A DNA stretch of 64,000 nt from Ichthyophis bannanicus (taxonomy: Eukaryota; Chordata; Amphibia; Gymnophiona; Ichthyophiidae): NCBI GenBank assembly GCA_033557465.1, contig CM066031.1, positions 1,068,550,444 through 1,068,614,443 on the forward strand, read 5' to 3'. The notes under the pieces are model-generated. The model did not search any database and was not told where the DNA came from. It saw only the letters and a list, made by a program, of their open reading frames with translations. The position numbers were made by a program, and so were the translations under genes. Of this stretch, positions 55,603 to 63,385 are shown in pieces. Every line of letters begins with the position of its first letter. Within the stretch, counting starts at the first letter, position 1.

Positions 55603-56121
55603 AGCAAAGCTGAAGAAGCTGTAAGGTTTAAAACTGAGAAAACCCAGAAGCTTTGTACTTGCCTGTTATGCTAGAAATGTTTGGAATGAAGTGGCTAACA
55701 TTTTAAAGCTGGCAGAAAAGGTTCAGAAGTGCTGATTTGAATGCTTAAGAAGTCACTACCTAAACGTATAAACAGCCAGAAGTAAAGTGTGTTGTGCTTT
55801 GCATAGTGCTCAGTTTGGAAGAGCAGTTATTTGGGCTGAACTGAGCAAGGAACCCTTAAGCTGTATTCTTGAACTCTGGAAAAGATATACTACTGGTATA
55901 ACAAGCTGAGTGAAGCAGTTGCCACTGGTGTTACTGTGAAAGTTCCTTTTTCTTTATTTGGAGAAGTATCCTACTTTTGTTGCTGTATGTTTGAAAGGTC
56001 AAAAGAAGAAAAGAATAAATTTTTCCTGTATTTGCCTTCCACCCTCGGCTACTCATTTTTTTCACAACTACAATCCCCAGAAGCCTTGGCTCTGGGGAAC
56101 CCATACTACCAAGGGACAATA
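55603..56121. other. No gene seen
   Basis: Unassigned sequence up to the first copy of the viral inverted repeat. It contains AATAAA at 56015-56020. Confidence 0.4.
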
Positions 56122-56256
56122 GGATTAAAAATTTAAAGTAGGCCTTCAAAGGGTTAAGACCCTATGAGCTCCCCCACCCTGATTTCTTATGACAAGTACA
56201 ACACGGAATATATCACAAACCTGGATTTCTCTGTGACTCTGAAGGAGTTTAGCGAT
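56122..56256 (-). pseudogene. Antisense copy of a DNA polymerase B N-terminal fragment plus MITE end
   Basis: Reverse complement of 58709-58847 with one 3-base difference (GTT). It includes the polymerase segment LLQSHREIQVCDIF and the first ~30 bases of the piggyBac-like MITE with its TTAA (56154-56157). Because the copy carries part of the MITE, the duplication happened after the MITE had inserted, unless the same site was hit twice. Confidence 0.85.
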
Positions 56257-56302
56257 CCACTGCAAGCAGGGAGATTTCTCTGTGACTCTGAAGGAGTTTA
56301 GC
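56224..56302. repeat. Direct repeat of a 30-bp polymerase segment
   Basis: ATTTCTCTGTGACTCTGAAG...GTTTAGC occurs at about 56225-56253 and again at about 56273-56301, a partial tandem duplication at the edge of the inverted copy. Confidence 0.8.
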
Positions 56303-56329
56303 AACCGCCTAGCCAGCAGGGGGCGTGAC

Positions 56330-56480
56330 AGTAGAAATAAGAGACTTGTTCTGAGCAAACTTCTAGGATATGGTAACACGTGATTGGTTGAAACAAGAGA
56401 CTTGTTCTGAGCATGCTCCAGGTGTACTGAGCATGCTCCTGGTGTAAGGCTGTGTGTCCTGTGCAGGGGTACATTTTAAC
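56330..56480 (+). promoter_or_regulatory. Promoter-like repeat cluster before the putative early gene
   Basis: Two direct repeats, GAAATAAGAGACTTGTTCTG (56334) and GAAACAAGAGACTTGTTCTG (56390), lie 56 bases apart. Between them are CACGTG (56377-56382) and ATTGG (56383-56387, inverted CCAAT). After them GAGCATGCTC occurs twice (56409-56418, 56429-56438) with a 10-base spacer; each fits the p53 half-site consensus RRRCWWGYYY. A gene starts 43 bases later. No TATA box is evident. Function is inferred. Confidence 0.5.
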
Positions 56481-57506
56481 ATGGAGATTCAAAAAGAAAA
56501 AATGGCTCTTTTTGGAACACCAAGCAGAATTTCCAACAGGGTGAATAACATTAATTATTTTCTTAAGGATCGTGATGCAGCAGCAGAGGGGTATCCACCG
56601 ATTGAAAATCCATTTGAACAACAGGAGAGTCCGGCAGAGCCTGAACAAGAAATAACAGAGATTGTAGATTTTCCAGATGGGCAAATATTATTTGACTCTC
56701 AAGAACTCTGCGATTCAGGCACCGAAATTGACTTAACGGATGACAACACAATGGATCCAGAGGACATAGAATTATATTACACCACGGCAGATGCAGAAAC
56801 AACCTGTTTACTGGAAGAACTAGGATCAGCAGAGGTAAGAGAAGTCTTTTTTTTTTTTGTAGAAAAGTGTTATAGAAGAGGCAGTTCATTTCACACTGAC
56901 CCTGTTTTGTTTTTGTAGGGAGGTAACAAATCTCTGCTCCTACAAGAGCTAGAGGACATACAGGCAATCAATCTATGCTGTTTGTGCTTTCTCTGTACAT
57001 TTCAAAGGGAGGCATTTGATGTCATAGTCAGCCCAAAGGACAACTCAAAACCTGAAGAAATAAACACATTTAAATCTGTTATACAAGCAACGGTGTGCTG
57101 TATTATCAAGAAATGCTGGCAGGACGTTATGCATAGAGACTGTGCAGCTTGACTAATACATGCTCCAGGGCAAAGACATCATGATTGCCTGAGGTGGGGG
57201 CAGAAGAAAATACAACAGAAAATCCATAAAACTTGTAACAGGTTGTGCTAAGGACCTATTGTAAATGTTGCCATGATTGTTGGTCATAAAATGAAAGCAA
57301 CTGACCTAGTTTATGAAAATTTGAATTTTTTGTTTGAACTCATCAGAGATTTTAATACCAGTAGAAATCCAGGACAACTGCTCAATATTTTGCTTAGATC
57401 TGTGGCAGACTGTGATATGGAGCTAGTGGAAGGTTTAATCTGTGACAGAGATTATAGATCGTTCTTTAAAAAAACACCAAGTTCTGTAAAAATTGACTTT
57501 TTATGA
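56481..57506 (+). pseudogene. Putative early gene of the DNA virus remnant (two exons, two stops)
   Basis: Exon 1 starts at ATG 56481. It encodes a basic start (MEIQKEKMALFG), then a strongly acidic region (56600-56830) with DSQELCDSGTEIDLTDD. An 84-base GT-AG intron (56835-56918, tract TTTTGTTTTTGTAG) joins in phase to exon 2. Exon 2 has a Cys-rich block (NLCCLCFLCTF) and a Cys/His stretch around 57110-57240. In-frame stops at about 57150 and 57249 break it; the same frame reopens to 57506. Acidic plus Cys/His-rich layout recalls small-DNA-virus regulatory proteins, but I recognise no family and assign no function. Confidence 0.5.
56835..56918 (+). other. Intron of the putative early gene
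   Basis: The donor GAG|GTAAGAG and the acceptor TTTTTGTAG|GGAGG flank a T-rich 84-base segment. Translation keeps the same phase (0) on both sides. The in-phase join, consensus donor and polypyrimidine tract together support a real intron. Confidence 0.65.
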
Positions 57507-57631
57507 AAATGTATGTATTTCCAGAATCTATTAGCTGAACATACAGATGAACAAATGTATGCCTTTATATTTTTTAAAAAACTTGTAATGCTCAAATGAA
57601 TCAGTTCACAAGATGAAAACATTTTATTTGA

Positions 57632-57675
57632 AATAAAACATTTTGAACCTACAGCTTTGTGTGGTGTGTTTTAGG
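57632..57675 (+). terminator. Polyadenylation signal of the putative early gene
   Basis: AATAAA at 57632-57637 is followed by TTTGTGTGGTGTGTTTT (57656-57672), a GU-rich downstream element. It lies 126 bases after the stop at 57506. Confidence 0.6.
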
Positions 57676-57699
57676 AATTCCTAGTTAATTAAACCTACA

Positions 57700-58055
57700 A
57701 TGGGTTGTCTGGAAAAATGGGACAGTGTGAATTATCTAGGTGTGACCTACACAATAGGCCATATGATAAGAATGTGGAGTACGTCTGGGAATGGGGGAAT
57801 GTGTATTAGCCACATAGGTCCACATACACAATATATAGCATCTATTACAATGTACTGTCTACGAAAAAAGAAAAAAAATGGTGTGGTGTGATACATAAAA
57901 CAATAGGCCAGAGATCCAGAGATGTTTCAGTTAAAGAGTCTGGGGGCTGTAAATCCCATCAAAGAATTTCATTTAAAAAAGCGCAGTACATTTCAGCTGC
58001 CAGAAAAGATCACACAGTCTCTATAGCTTGTAACATCTGCACCTCTTCAGACATG
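57700..58055 (+). pseudogene. Unrecognised viral-region frame ending at a splice donor
   Basis: An open frame from ATG 57700 (MGCLEKWDSVNYLG) stops at 57891. A different frame (57888 onward) then runs to a donor-like CAGACATG|GTGAGTAG at 58055/58056. An indel in the A-rich run at 57867-57880 probably separates them. I do not recognise the product. The antisense copy of the downstream block near 62300 keeps the same donor region. Confidence 0.35.
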
Positions 58056-58135
58056 GTGAGTAGATATGAGTCTTACTTTTTAAAAATATTGGCTATGCAA
58101 TGTTTCTCCGAATTTATGATTGTCTTTAAAAACAG

Positions 58136-58202
58136 GGACAGAAACCGGGTTTTACAAATAGGCTCTCTCTTACAAAACGAAGACAGCAAAGAAAGTTAAA
58201 AG
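58136..58202 (+). other. Putative small viral exon
   Basis: The acceptor TTTAAAAACAG (ends 58135) and the donor AAAAG|GTATGTC (58203) enclose 67 bases. The antisense arm (62165-62235) conserves both signals. Coding phase is uncertain. Confidence 0.4.
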
Positions 58203-58281
58203 GTATGTCATATGTTTTTTAATTTTCCAGCAGCTATGCTCTTCATAATGTGTCTCAACCTTTAATCTTTTTTTATTTTAG

Positions 58282-58392
58282 ACCAAGAAGATGCCTCAAA
58301 ACAAGATGACCAACATAATCAACAGAAAGCCAAAAGACAAGCAAAATAGTGCGTATTCAGGCTTTATCCCTCGCCTAGATTTTAAGGCCGCT
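58282..58392 (+). other. Putative small viral exon
   Basis: The acceptor CTTTTTTTATTTTAG ends at 58281. Downstream is a Lys/Gln-rich reading (DDQHNQQKAKRQAK) with a stop near 58348, and a possible donor at 58393. A 44-base intron to 58436 would be very short for a vertebrate, so the 3' boundary is doubtful. Confidence 0.3.
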
Positions 58393-58436
58393 GTAAAAGG
58401 AAAAAAAAGTATTAGCCCCTACGTTTTCTTTTTCAG

Positions 58437-58600
58437 ATCGAGAAAATCTTAGAAAATCAGTGACTATGGGAGAGAAGTCTAACAGGAAAAGATCATACAG
58501 CGAAAGTTCTGATGGCGAATCTACACATGCCGATACAGAATACGGAGAGCATTCAGCAAGGTATTCAGCATATTCTGGATGAGGTTAGCAGCAGAGTTTC
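58437..58600 (+). other. Viral exon overlapping the polymerase start in another frame
   Basis: After TTTTCTTTTTCAG (ends 58436) an ATG at 58467 opens a basic/Ser-rich frame (MGEKSNRKRSYSESSDGEST). It overlaps the first residues of the polymerase frame (ATG 58512 or an earlier spliced start). The segment is present once here and twice, in antisense and diverged, at about 61580-61710 and 61815-61945. In those copies the SYSES-type frame is also kept open. Confidence 0.4.
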
Positions 58601-58815
58601 ACCTGGTGATTATGTACAGGTGCATCTACACTCATCTCCTTTTCACAATTCCTTCTATTCTGGAAAGTTAAACCCAGAAGCATTAGATGCTGATGATTTC
58701 TTAGATCAGATCGCTAAACTCCTTCAGAGTCACAGAGAAATCCAGGTTTGTGATATATTCCATGTTGTTGTACTTGTCATAAGAAATCAGGGTGGGGGAG
58801 CTCGTAGGGTCTTAA
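58512..58815 (+). pseudogene. DNA polymerase B, N-terminal domain
   Basis: Start of a protein-primed type B DNA polymerase of the adintovirus/Maverick kind, which would replicate a linear viral genome. This part reads YVQVHLHSSPFHNSFYSGKL, LLQSHREIQVCDIFHVVVLV and GGGARR, a GG-Arg end seen after the N-terminal strand-rich domain of these polymerases. The open frame is cut at 58816 by a MITE at its TTAA target; the same frame phase resumes after the second TTAA at 59021. The true start may lie in an upstream spliced exon. Confidence 0.8.
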
Positions 58816-59020
58816 CCCTTTGAAGGCCTACTTTAAATTTTTAATCCATATTCTGCAGCCAGGTTAATTTTTGCACATTTCAGGAAAATTGTACCTGTCT
58901 TATTCAATATGTTCTAATAGTGATTTTCCTTCTGCTATGGTCATGTGTTATATGCCTTTTGATAGAAATATTTAGTCAGAATTTTGGATCCCGAGAGTTT
59001 TGCTCTCGGCCTGGAAAGGG
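58816..59020. mobile_element. piggyBac-like MITE (205 bp) in the polymerase gene
   Basis: TTAA flanks both sides (58812-58815, 59021-59024). The ends CCCTTTGAAGGCC and (right, antisense) CCCTTTCCAGGCC match at 11 of 13 positions. TTAA duplication and CCC-type ends are the piggyBac signature. Inside, CCGAGAG/CTCTCGG (58991-59009) forms a hairpin. It has no coding capacity. Confidence 0.88.
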
Positions 59021-59230
59021 TTAAAGACTATACCATTTAGCCAAATTATTCATAAGAAAAGGCTGTATTTGATAGACTTGAATAACACTGATAATAATCT
59101 GTGTTTTGCAGGTAGCCTCACAGCCCTCATGTCACAGGTAAAAATGACAGATGTCGAATTGTTAGAAGGTGCTAAAAAATACATGAATTGGGATGGCCGG
59201 TACGTAGAAAAGTCATGCTCGATGATGTAG
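59021..59230 (+). pseudogene. DNA polymerase B, second segment
   Basis: Continues the polymerase after the MITE with a YLIDLNNTDNNLCFAGSLTA stretch. A frame break between about 59190 and 59230 moves coding to the next frame (LDDVAIFEQHLKINIRIVLY). In related polymerases this region precedes the Cys/His clusters. Confidence 0.75.
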
Positions 59231-59904
59231 CAATATTTGAACAGCATTTAAAGATAAACATACGCATTGTGCTTTACACAAATTCATGGGTTTGTTTTAA
59301 GACATCAGACAGACTTGTGTTCCCTAAGACTGTGTTCTTGTTGCTACACGATGACCATTTCTATAGTATAACCGATGTCAAAAAATTCTATGGGGAGCGC
59401 AACTTCTGTAGTTACTGTCAGAAACCGTACAGTCACGATCATAATTGCACATTGTGGTGCCGTCTTTGTTTGACACTAACGTGTGCGAATAATGTTGGTG
59501 TACAACAGAGATGTCCTAATTGCAAACTCTTTTGTTCTTCTAAAGAGTGTTTAGATAGACACACGTATTTGGCTCTGAAAAAAGAAGTGGCGTGTTTATC
59601 TAAGATACTGTGCCAGAAATGTGAGTCTTATGTGGACAAACATAAGTGCAAGGGTCGGCATTGTAAACTATGTCGTGAACCCCTAACCGGGGATGGCATC
59701 CACTTATGTTTTATGACCCCTATTGGTAAAACTGAAACATCTGAAAAGTATATTTTTAATGATTGTGAATGTATGCAAGAAACAGGTTGGCATGTCCCTA
59801 ATTACATATATGCGATGGACTTAAATGATGAAAGAAACTGGGAATTCAAGGGCCTCAAATGTATTTCTGCCTTTATACAGATTTTTTGTGACAAAAAAAT
59901 TTAA
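59217..59904 (+). pseudogene. DNA polymerase B: Cys/His clusters and Exo I
   Basis: From about 59400 there are paired CX2C units: FCSYCQKPYSHDHNC, CRLCLTLTC, CPNCKLFC, LCQKC and HCKLCREPL. The dense zinc-binding region is found in adintovirus/Maverick-type polymerases between the N-terminus and the exonuclease. Near 59755 YIFNDCECMQETGWHVPN gives Exo I, with Asp and Glu spaced as in DxE. The frame breaks at about 59897-59904. Confidence 0.85.
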
Positions 59905-61068
59905 AGGCTACACCTTCATAGCCCATAATTCCAAAGGTTATGACAGTTATTTTGTTCTTAAACAACTGCTAAAGGAAAAGATGAGCATAGGGCTGCTGTT
60001 TCAAGGTGCTAAATTTTACAAATTACCGTTGAACCTTTGACTATCCGTTTTATAGACTCTCTAAATTTCCTGCCTATGAAATTTAGCAAACTTCCACAAG
60101 CCATGGGTTTTACAGGCAGCAAATGGTACTTTCCACACTTTTTTAATACTCTGGAAAATCAAAATTATGTGGGCCCCATGCCGGGTGTTGAACATTACGG
60201 TGTGGGTAACATGTTGCCTGAAGAAAAAGAGGAATTTTTACAATGGTACAAGGACAATCAGCATAAAACGTTTAATTTGCAAAAAGAGTTGGCTTATTAC
60301 TGCCAGCAGGATGTATCTATTTTGTGGCAGGCCTGTGTTCTCTACCGAGCTGAAATCATGAAAATGACAGAGAAAGAAGTGTTTGTAGAGCAGGGTGACA
60401 TCTCAGAAATTCTAACAAGATGTTTAGACCCTTTCCAATATATAACCCTTGCATCTGTATGTATGGCTATGTTCAGATTAATGTTTTTAGAACCCAAAAC
60501 TGTGGCACTCATTCCACCGGATAACTATCACCGGCAGACAAAGAGATATTCATCCCCCTCTATTCAATGGCTGATGTATGTAGAGGTAAAAGAAAACATA
60601 CAGATCACACATGCTCTGAAAGGTGGTGAAAAAAAGGCGGGGTCTTATTTTCTTGATGGCTATGCAGTGATCGATGGGGTAGAAACAGCTTTTGAATTAA
60701 ATGGTTGTTTTCATCACGGCTGTCCAAGTTGTTATAACGATAAAGACCAGAATCCTGTAACAGCCACGACCTATGGTTTTCTTTATTACAAAACACAGCT
60801 AAAAGCTGCATTCCTGGAAAGCCAGGGGTTCAAGGTCATAAGTCTATGGGAGCAAGAGTGGAAACAGATGGTCAAAGAAAATGGGAGCTGTGCAGATTTC
60901 CTGGCTGACTCCGCATTACCGCAACCTCTGATTCCACGAGATGCCCTTTTTGGGGGTAGAACAAATGCCATTTGTCTGTACCACAAAACAAGACCTGGGG
61001 AAAAATACACTACTATGATTTTACTAGTCTATACCCTTTTGTCAATAAAACAAAGGAATATCCAATAG
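59897..61068 (+). pseudogene. DNA polymerase B: Exo II, Exo III and palm entry
   Basis: After the frame change, FKGYTFIAHNSKGYDSYF supplies Exo II (Asn/Asp). A stop near 60038 shifts coding to 60037-61068. DSLNFLPMKFSKLPQAMGF follows, then LAYYCQQDVSILWQAC (Exo III, YX3D), then AFELNGCFHHGCPSCY, characteristic of this polymerase group, and DALFGGRTNAI before the palm. The exonuclease triad residues are retained although the frame is broken. A further frame change occurs near 61010. Confidence 0.87.
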
Positions 61069-61488
61069 GCCATCCACAAATCATTTATGACAAATTTGGT
61101 CCCCCTACAAATTACTTTGGTTTTATAAAAGCAAAAGTATATCCTCCACAAAAGCTCTTTTTCCTGGTGTTACCCATACGGTTGGGCGGTAAGCTTATGT
61201 TTCCACTGTGTCATACGTGTGCTGACACACGGCAACAGGAAATGTGTGCCCACACGGATGAGGAGAGAGCTTTTGTGGGGGCTTGGTGTATGGTGGAGAT
61301 GAATTTAGCCATTGCAAAAGGGTATGTGGTTGTTGAAATCTATGAAATCTGGCATTTCGAGCAAAAATCTGATAATCTCTTTTCCGAATACATCAAAATG
61401 CACCTCCGTCAAAAACAAGAGGCTTCTGGCTACCCTCGGTGGTGCAATGATACTGAAAAACAAAATGTGTACATAGCTGATTTCTTTA
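61010..61488 (+). pseudogene. DNA polymerase B: motif A, then abrupt end
   Basis: Motif A reads YYDFTSLYPFVNKT (DX2SLYP, first catalytic Asp of the palm). LGGKLMFPLCHTCADT and FVGAWCMVEMNLAIAKGYVV follow, as in this family. The coding ends at about 61488 where the strand reverses. Motif B (KX3NSXYG type) and motif C (DTD) are missing, so the gene lacks half of its polymerase active site. Confidence 0.87.
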
Positions 61489-61516
61489 GAAAAGAGATTA
61501 TCAGATTTTTGCTCGA
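61358..61516. repeat. Fold-back junction: 28-bp exact inverted repeat
   Basis: The 28 bases at 61358-61385 are repeated in antisense at 61489-61516 with no mismatch that I can see, separated by 103 bases. This is the switch point from sense to antisense polymerase. Confidence 0.88.
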
Positions 61517-62334
61517 AACTCTGCTGCTAACCTCATCCAGAATATGCTGATTACCTTGACGAATGATCTCCATATTCTGTATTGGCGTGTGTAGATTCGC
61601 CGTCAGAAAAACTTTCACTGTATGATCTTTTCCTGTTAGACTTCTCTCCCATAGTCGCTGATTTTCTAAGATTTTCTCGATCTGAAAAAGAAAACGTAGG
61701 AGCTAATACTTTTTTTCTTTTACAGTGGCCTTAAAATTTAGGAGATGGATAAAACCTGTATATTTACTATTTTGCTTGTCTTTTGGCTTTCGGTACGGAG
61801 CTGATTGCTCTTCTGTATCGGCGTGTGTAGATTCACCGTCAGAAAAACTCTCGCTGTATGTTCTTTTCCTGTTAGGCTTCTCTCCCATAGTCGCTGATTT
61901 TCTAACATTTTCTCGATCTGAAAAAGAAAACGTAGTGGCTAATACTTTTTTTCTTTTACAGCGTCCTTAAAATCTAGGCGAGGGATAAAGCCTGACTACG
62001 CACTATTTTGCTTGTCTTTTGGCTTTCTGAAAGGTACCGTCTGTTGATTATGTTGGTCATCTTGTTTTGTAGAATCTTCTTGGTCTAAAATAAAAAAAGA
62101 TTAAAGGTTGAGACACATTATGAAGAGCATAGATGCTGGAAAATTAAAAAACATATGACATACCTTTTAACTTTCTTTGCTGTCTTCGTTTTGTAAGAGA
62201 GAGCCTATTTGTAAAACCCGGTTTCTGCCCCTGTTTTTAAAGACAATCATAAATTCGGAGACAGAAACATTGCATAACCAGTATTTTTAAAAAGTAAGAT
62301 TTATATCTACTCACAATGCTGGTGTCTGAAGCAC
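61515..62334 (-). repeat. Antisense copy of the exon block upstream of the polymerase
   Basis: Reverse complement of 58040-58600, diverged, with a 236-bp internal tandem duplication that makes it longer. It follows the 28-bp fold-back and so omits 58601-61357 of the polymerase. The copies of the 58437-58600 exon lie at about 61515-61680 and 61800-61920. The arm ends at about 62334. Confidence 0.85.
61585..62030. repeat. 236-bp tandem duplication in the antisense arm
   Basis: GCGTGTGTAGATTCGCCGTC (about 61583) and GCGTGTGTAGATTCACCGTC (about 61820), and GCTAATACTTTTTTTCTTTT (61702 and 61938), are spaced 236 bases. The two units differ at scattered positions. Confidence 0.8.
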
Positions 62335-62399
62335 ATGGTTCTGATAGGCTATGACCATACGTTATTATCCTGCCGGACTTACTTATCCCAATTAGGATA

Positions 62400-62770
62400 T
62401 AGTTTCGTTGCCTGGCATAACTGCATACCTGCATTAAATACCCAGGCTAGTTGCCTGTCTGCCTGTTAGAACTGCCTGTCTGCCTGGTAGAACCGTGTAA
62501 TCTGTGCTACATAACTGTTTGCCTGTCATAACTGCAATACCTATGCTACACGCCGTTAGAACTGTGTAATCTGTGTTACAGGCAAGTTTGTCTGTTGGAG
62601 CGATATACCCATGCTAGTTGCCTGTCTGCCTGTTAGAACCGTGTAATTTGTGCTACATAACTGTTTGCCTGTCATAACTGCAATACCTATGCTACATGCC
62701 TGACTGCCTGTTAGAACTGTGCAATTGTCTTATATGCCTCTCTGCCTGTTGAATAGCACACCGTTAGACC
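62400..62770 (+). repeat. Degenerate direct repeats, about 150-bp period
   Basis: GTGCTACATAACTGTTTGCC followed by GTCATAACTGCAATACCTAT occurs at about 62502 and 62653. Smaller units TGCCTGTCTGCCTGTTAGAA recur throughout. The array lies just before the start of an L2-clade ORF2. Confidence 0.75.
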
Positions 62771-62854
62771 TGCTGGGACAGCAGTACTTACTCACTCACT
62801 CACTGGACAGCCCATACTTTTCCCTCCACTACGCACAATAGGGGATACCTAAAT

Positions 62855-63385
62855 ATGGCCCTCCCCCTCACTGCCATAGTCGGCTGTTACCGCCTCCTCT
62901 CGAGTTGGCTTGGTAATTCTCTGGCCCTAGCTACTTCATCAAATCACATCCCAATCCTACAGAGCCATGGAAGGAGATGGTCAGGTACTCCCCACCACAA
63001 CACAAAAGGGGATACTCGCCCACACCACCCCCACTTACTACACATTGCACTCCAACACTCTAGGAAAACCAAACAAGAGGAAAACCCCCACCCACAAAGC
63101 CTAAAATGCGCCCTCATAAACGCTCGCTCAATCCGTAAGAAATGGCCAGTTATCTCAGACATAATATCCCTCTACGACCTCGACATACTCATGATCACGG
63201 AGACATGGCTATCCCTTGATGACAATGTCCTCCTCAACCAACTCTTACCCTCCAACGTCTCAGTACATACATGCCATAGGGAAAATAAAAGAGGAGGAGG
63301 AGCGCTTATCCTCACCAGGTCAGACCTCCACTTCCATATGACCGATTCCACTAGCACAAGCCACCTTGATACGATCACTATAGCC
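62855..63385 (+). pseudogene. L2-clade LINE ORF2, endonuclease N-terminal half
   Basis: A 178-codon open frame starts at ATG 62855. LKCALINARSIRKKWPVISD and LDILMITETWLS are the Asn and Glu motifs of the APE endonuclease, followed by HRENKRGGGALIL. It stops at about 63391, after which the frame changes. The leader before LKCALINA is long enough for this to be the natural 5' end. Confidence 0.87.

Noticed and set aside
56204..56302. Terminal inverted repeats of a Polinton at 56.1 and 58.8 kb
   Set aside because: The repeated segment is internal polymerase coding sequence plus part of a MITE, so it is a later duplication and not a terminal repeat.
58512..61488. LINE or DIRS reverse transcriptase origin for the 58-61 kb frames
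   Set aside because: The Exo I-III order, NGCFHHGCPSCY-type block and DFTSLYP motif are specific to type B DNA polymerases; there is no RT motif.
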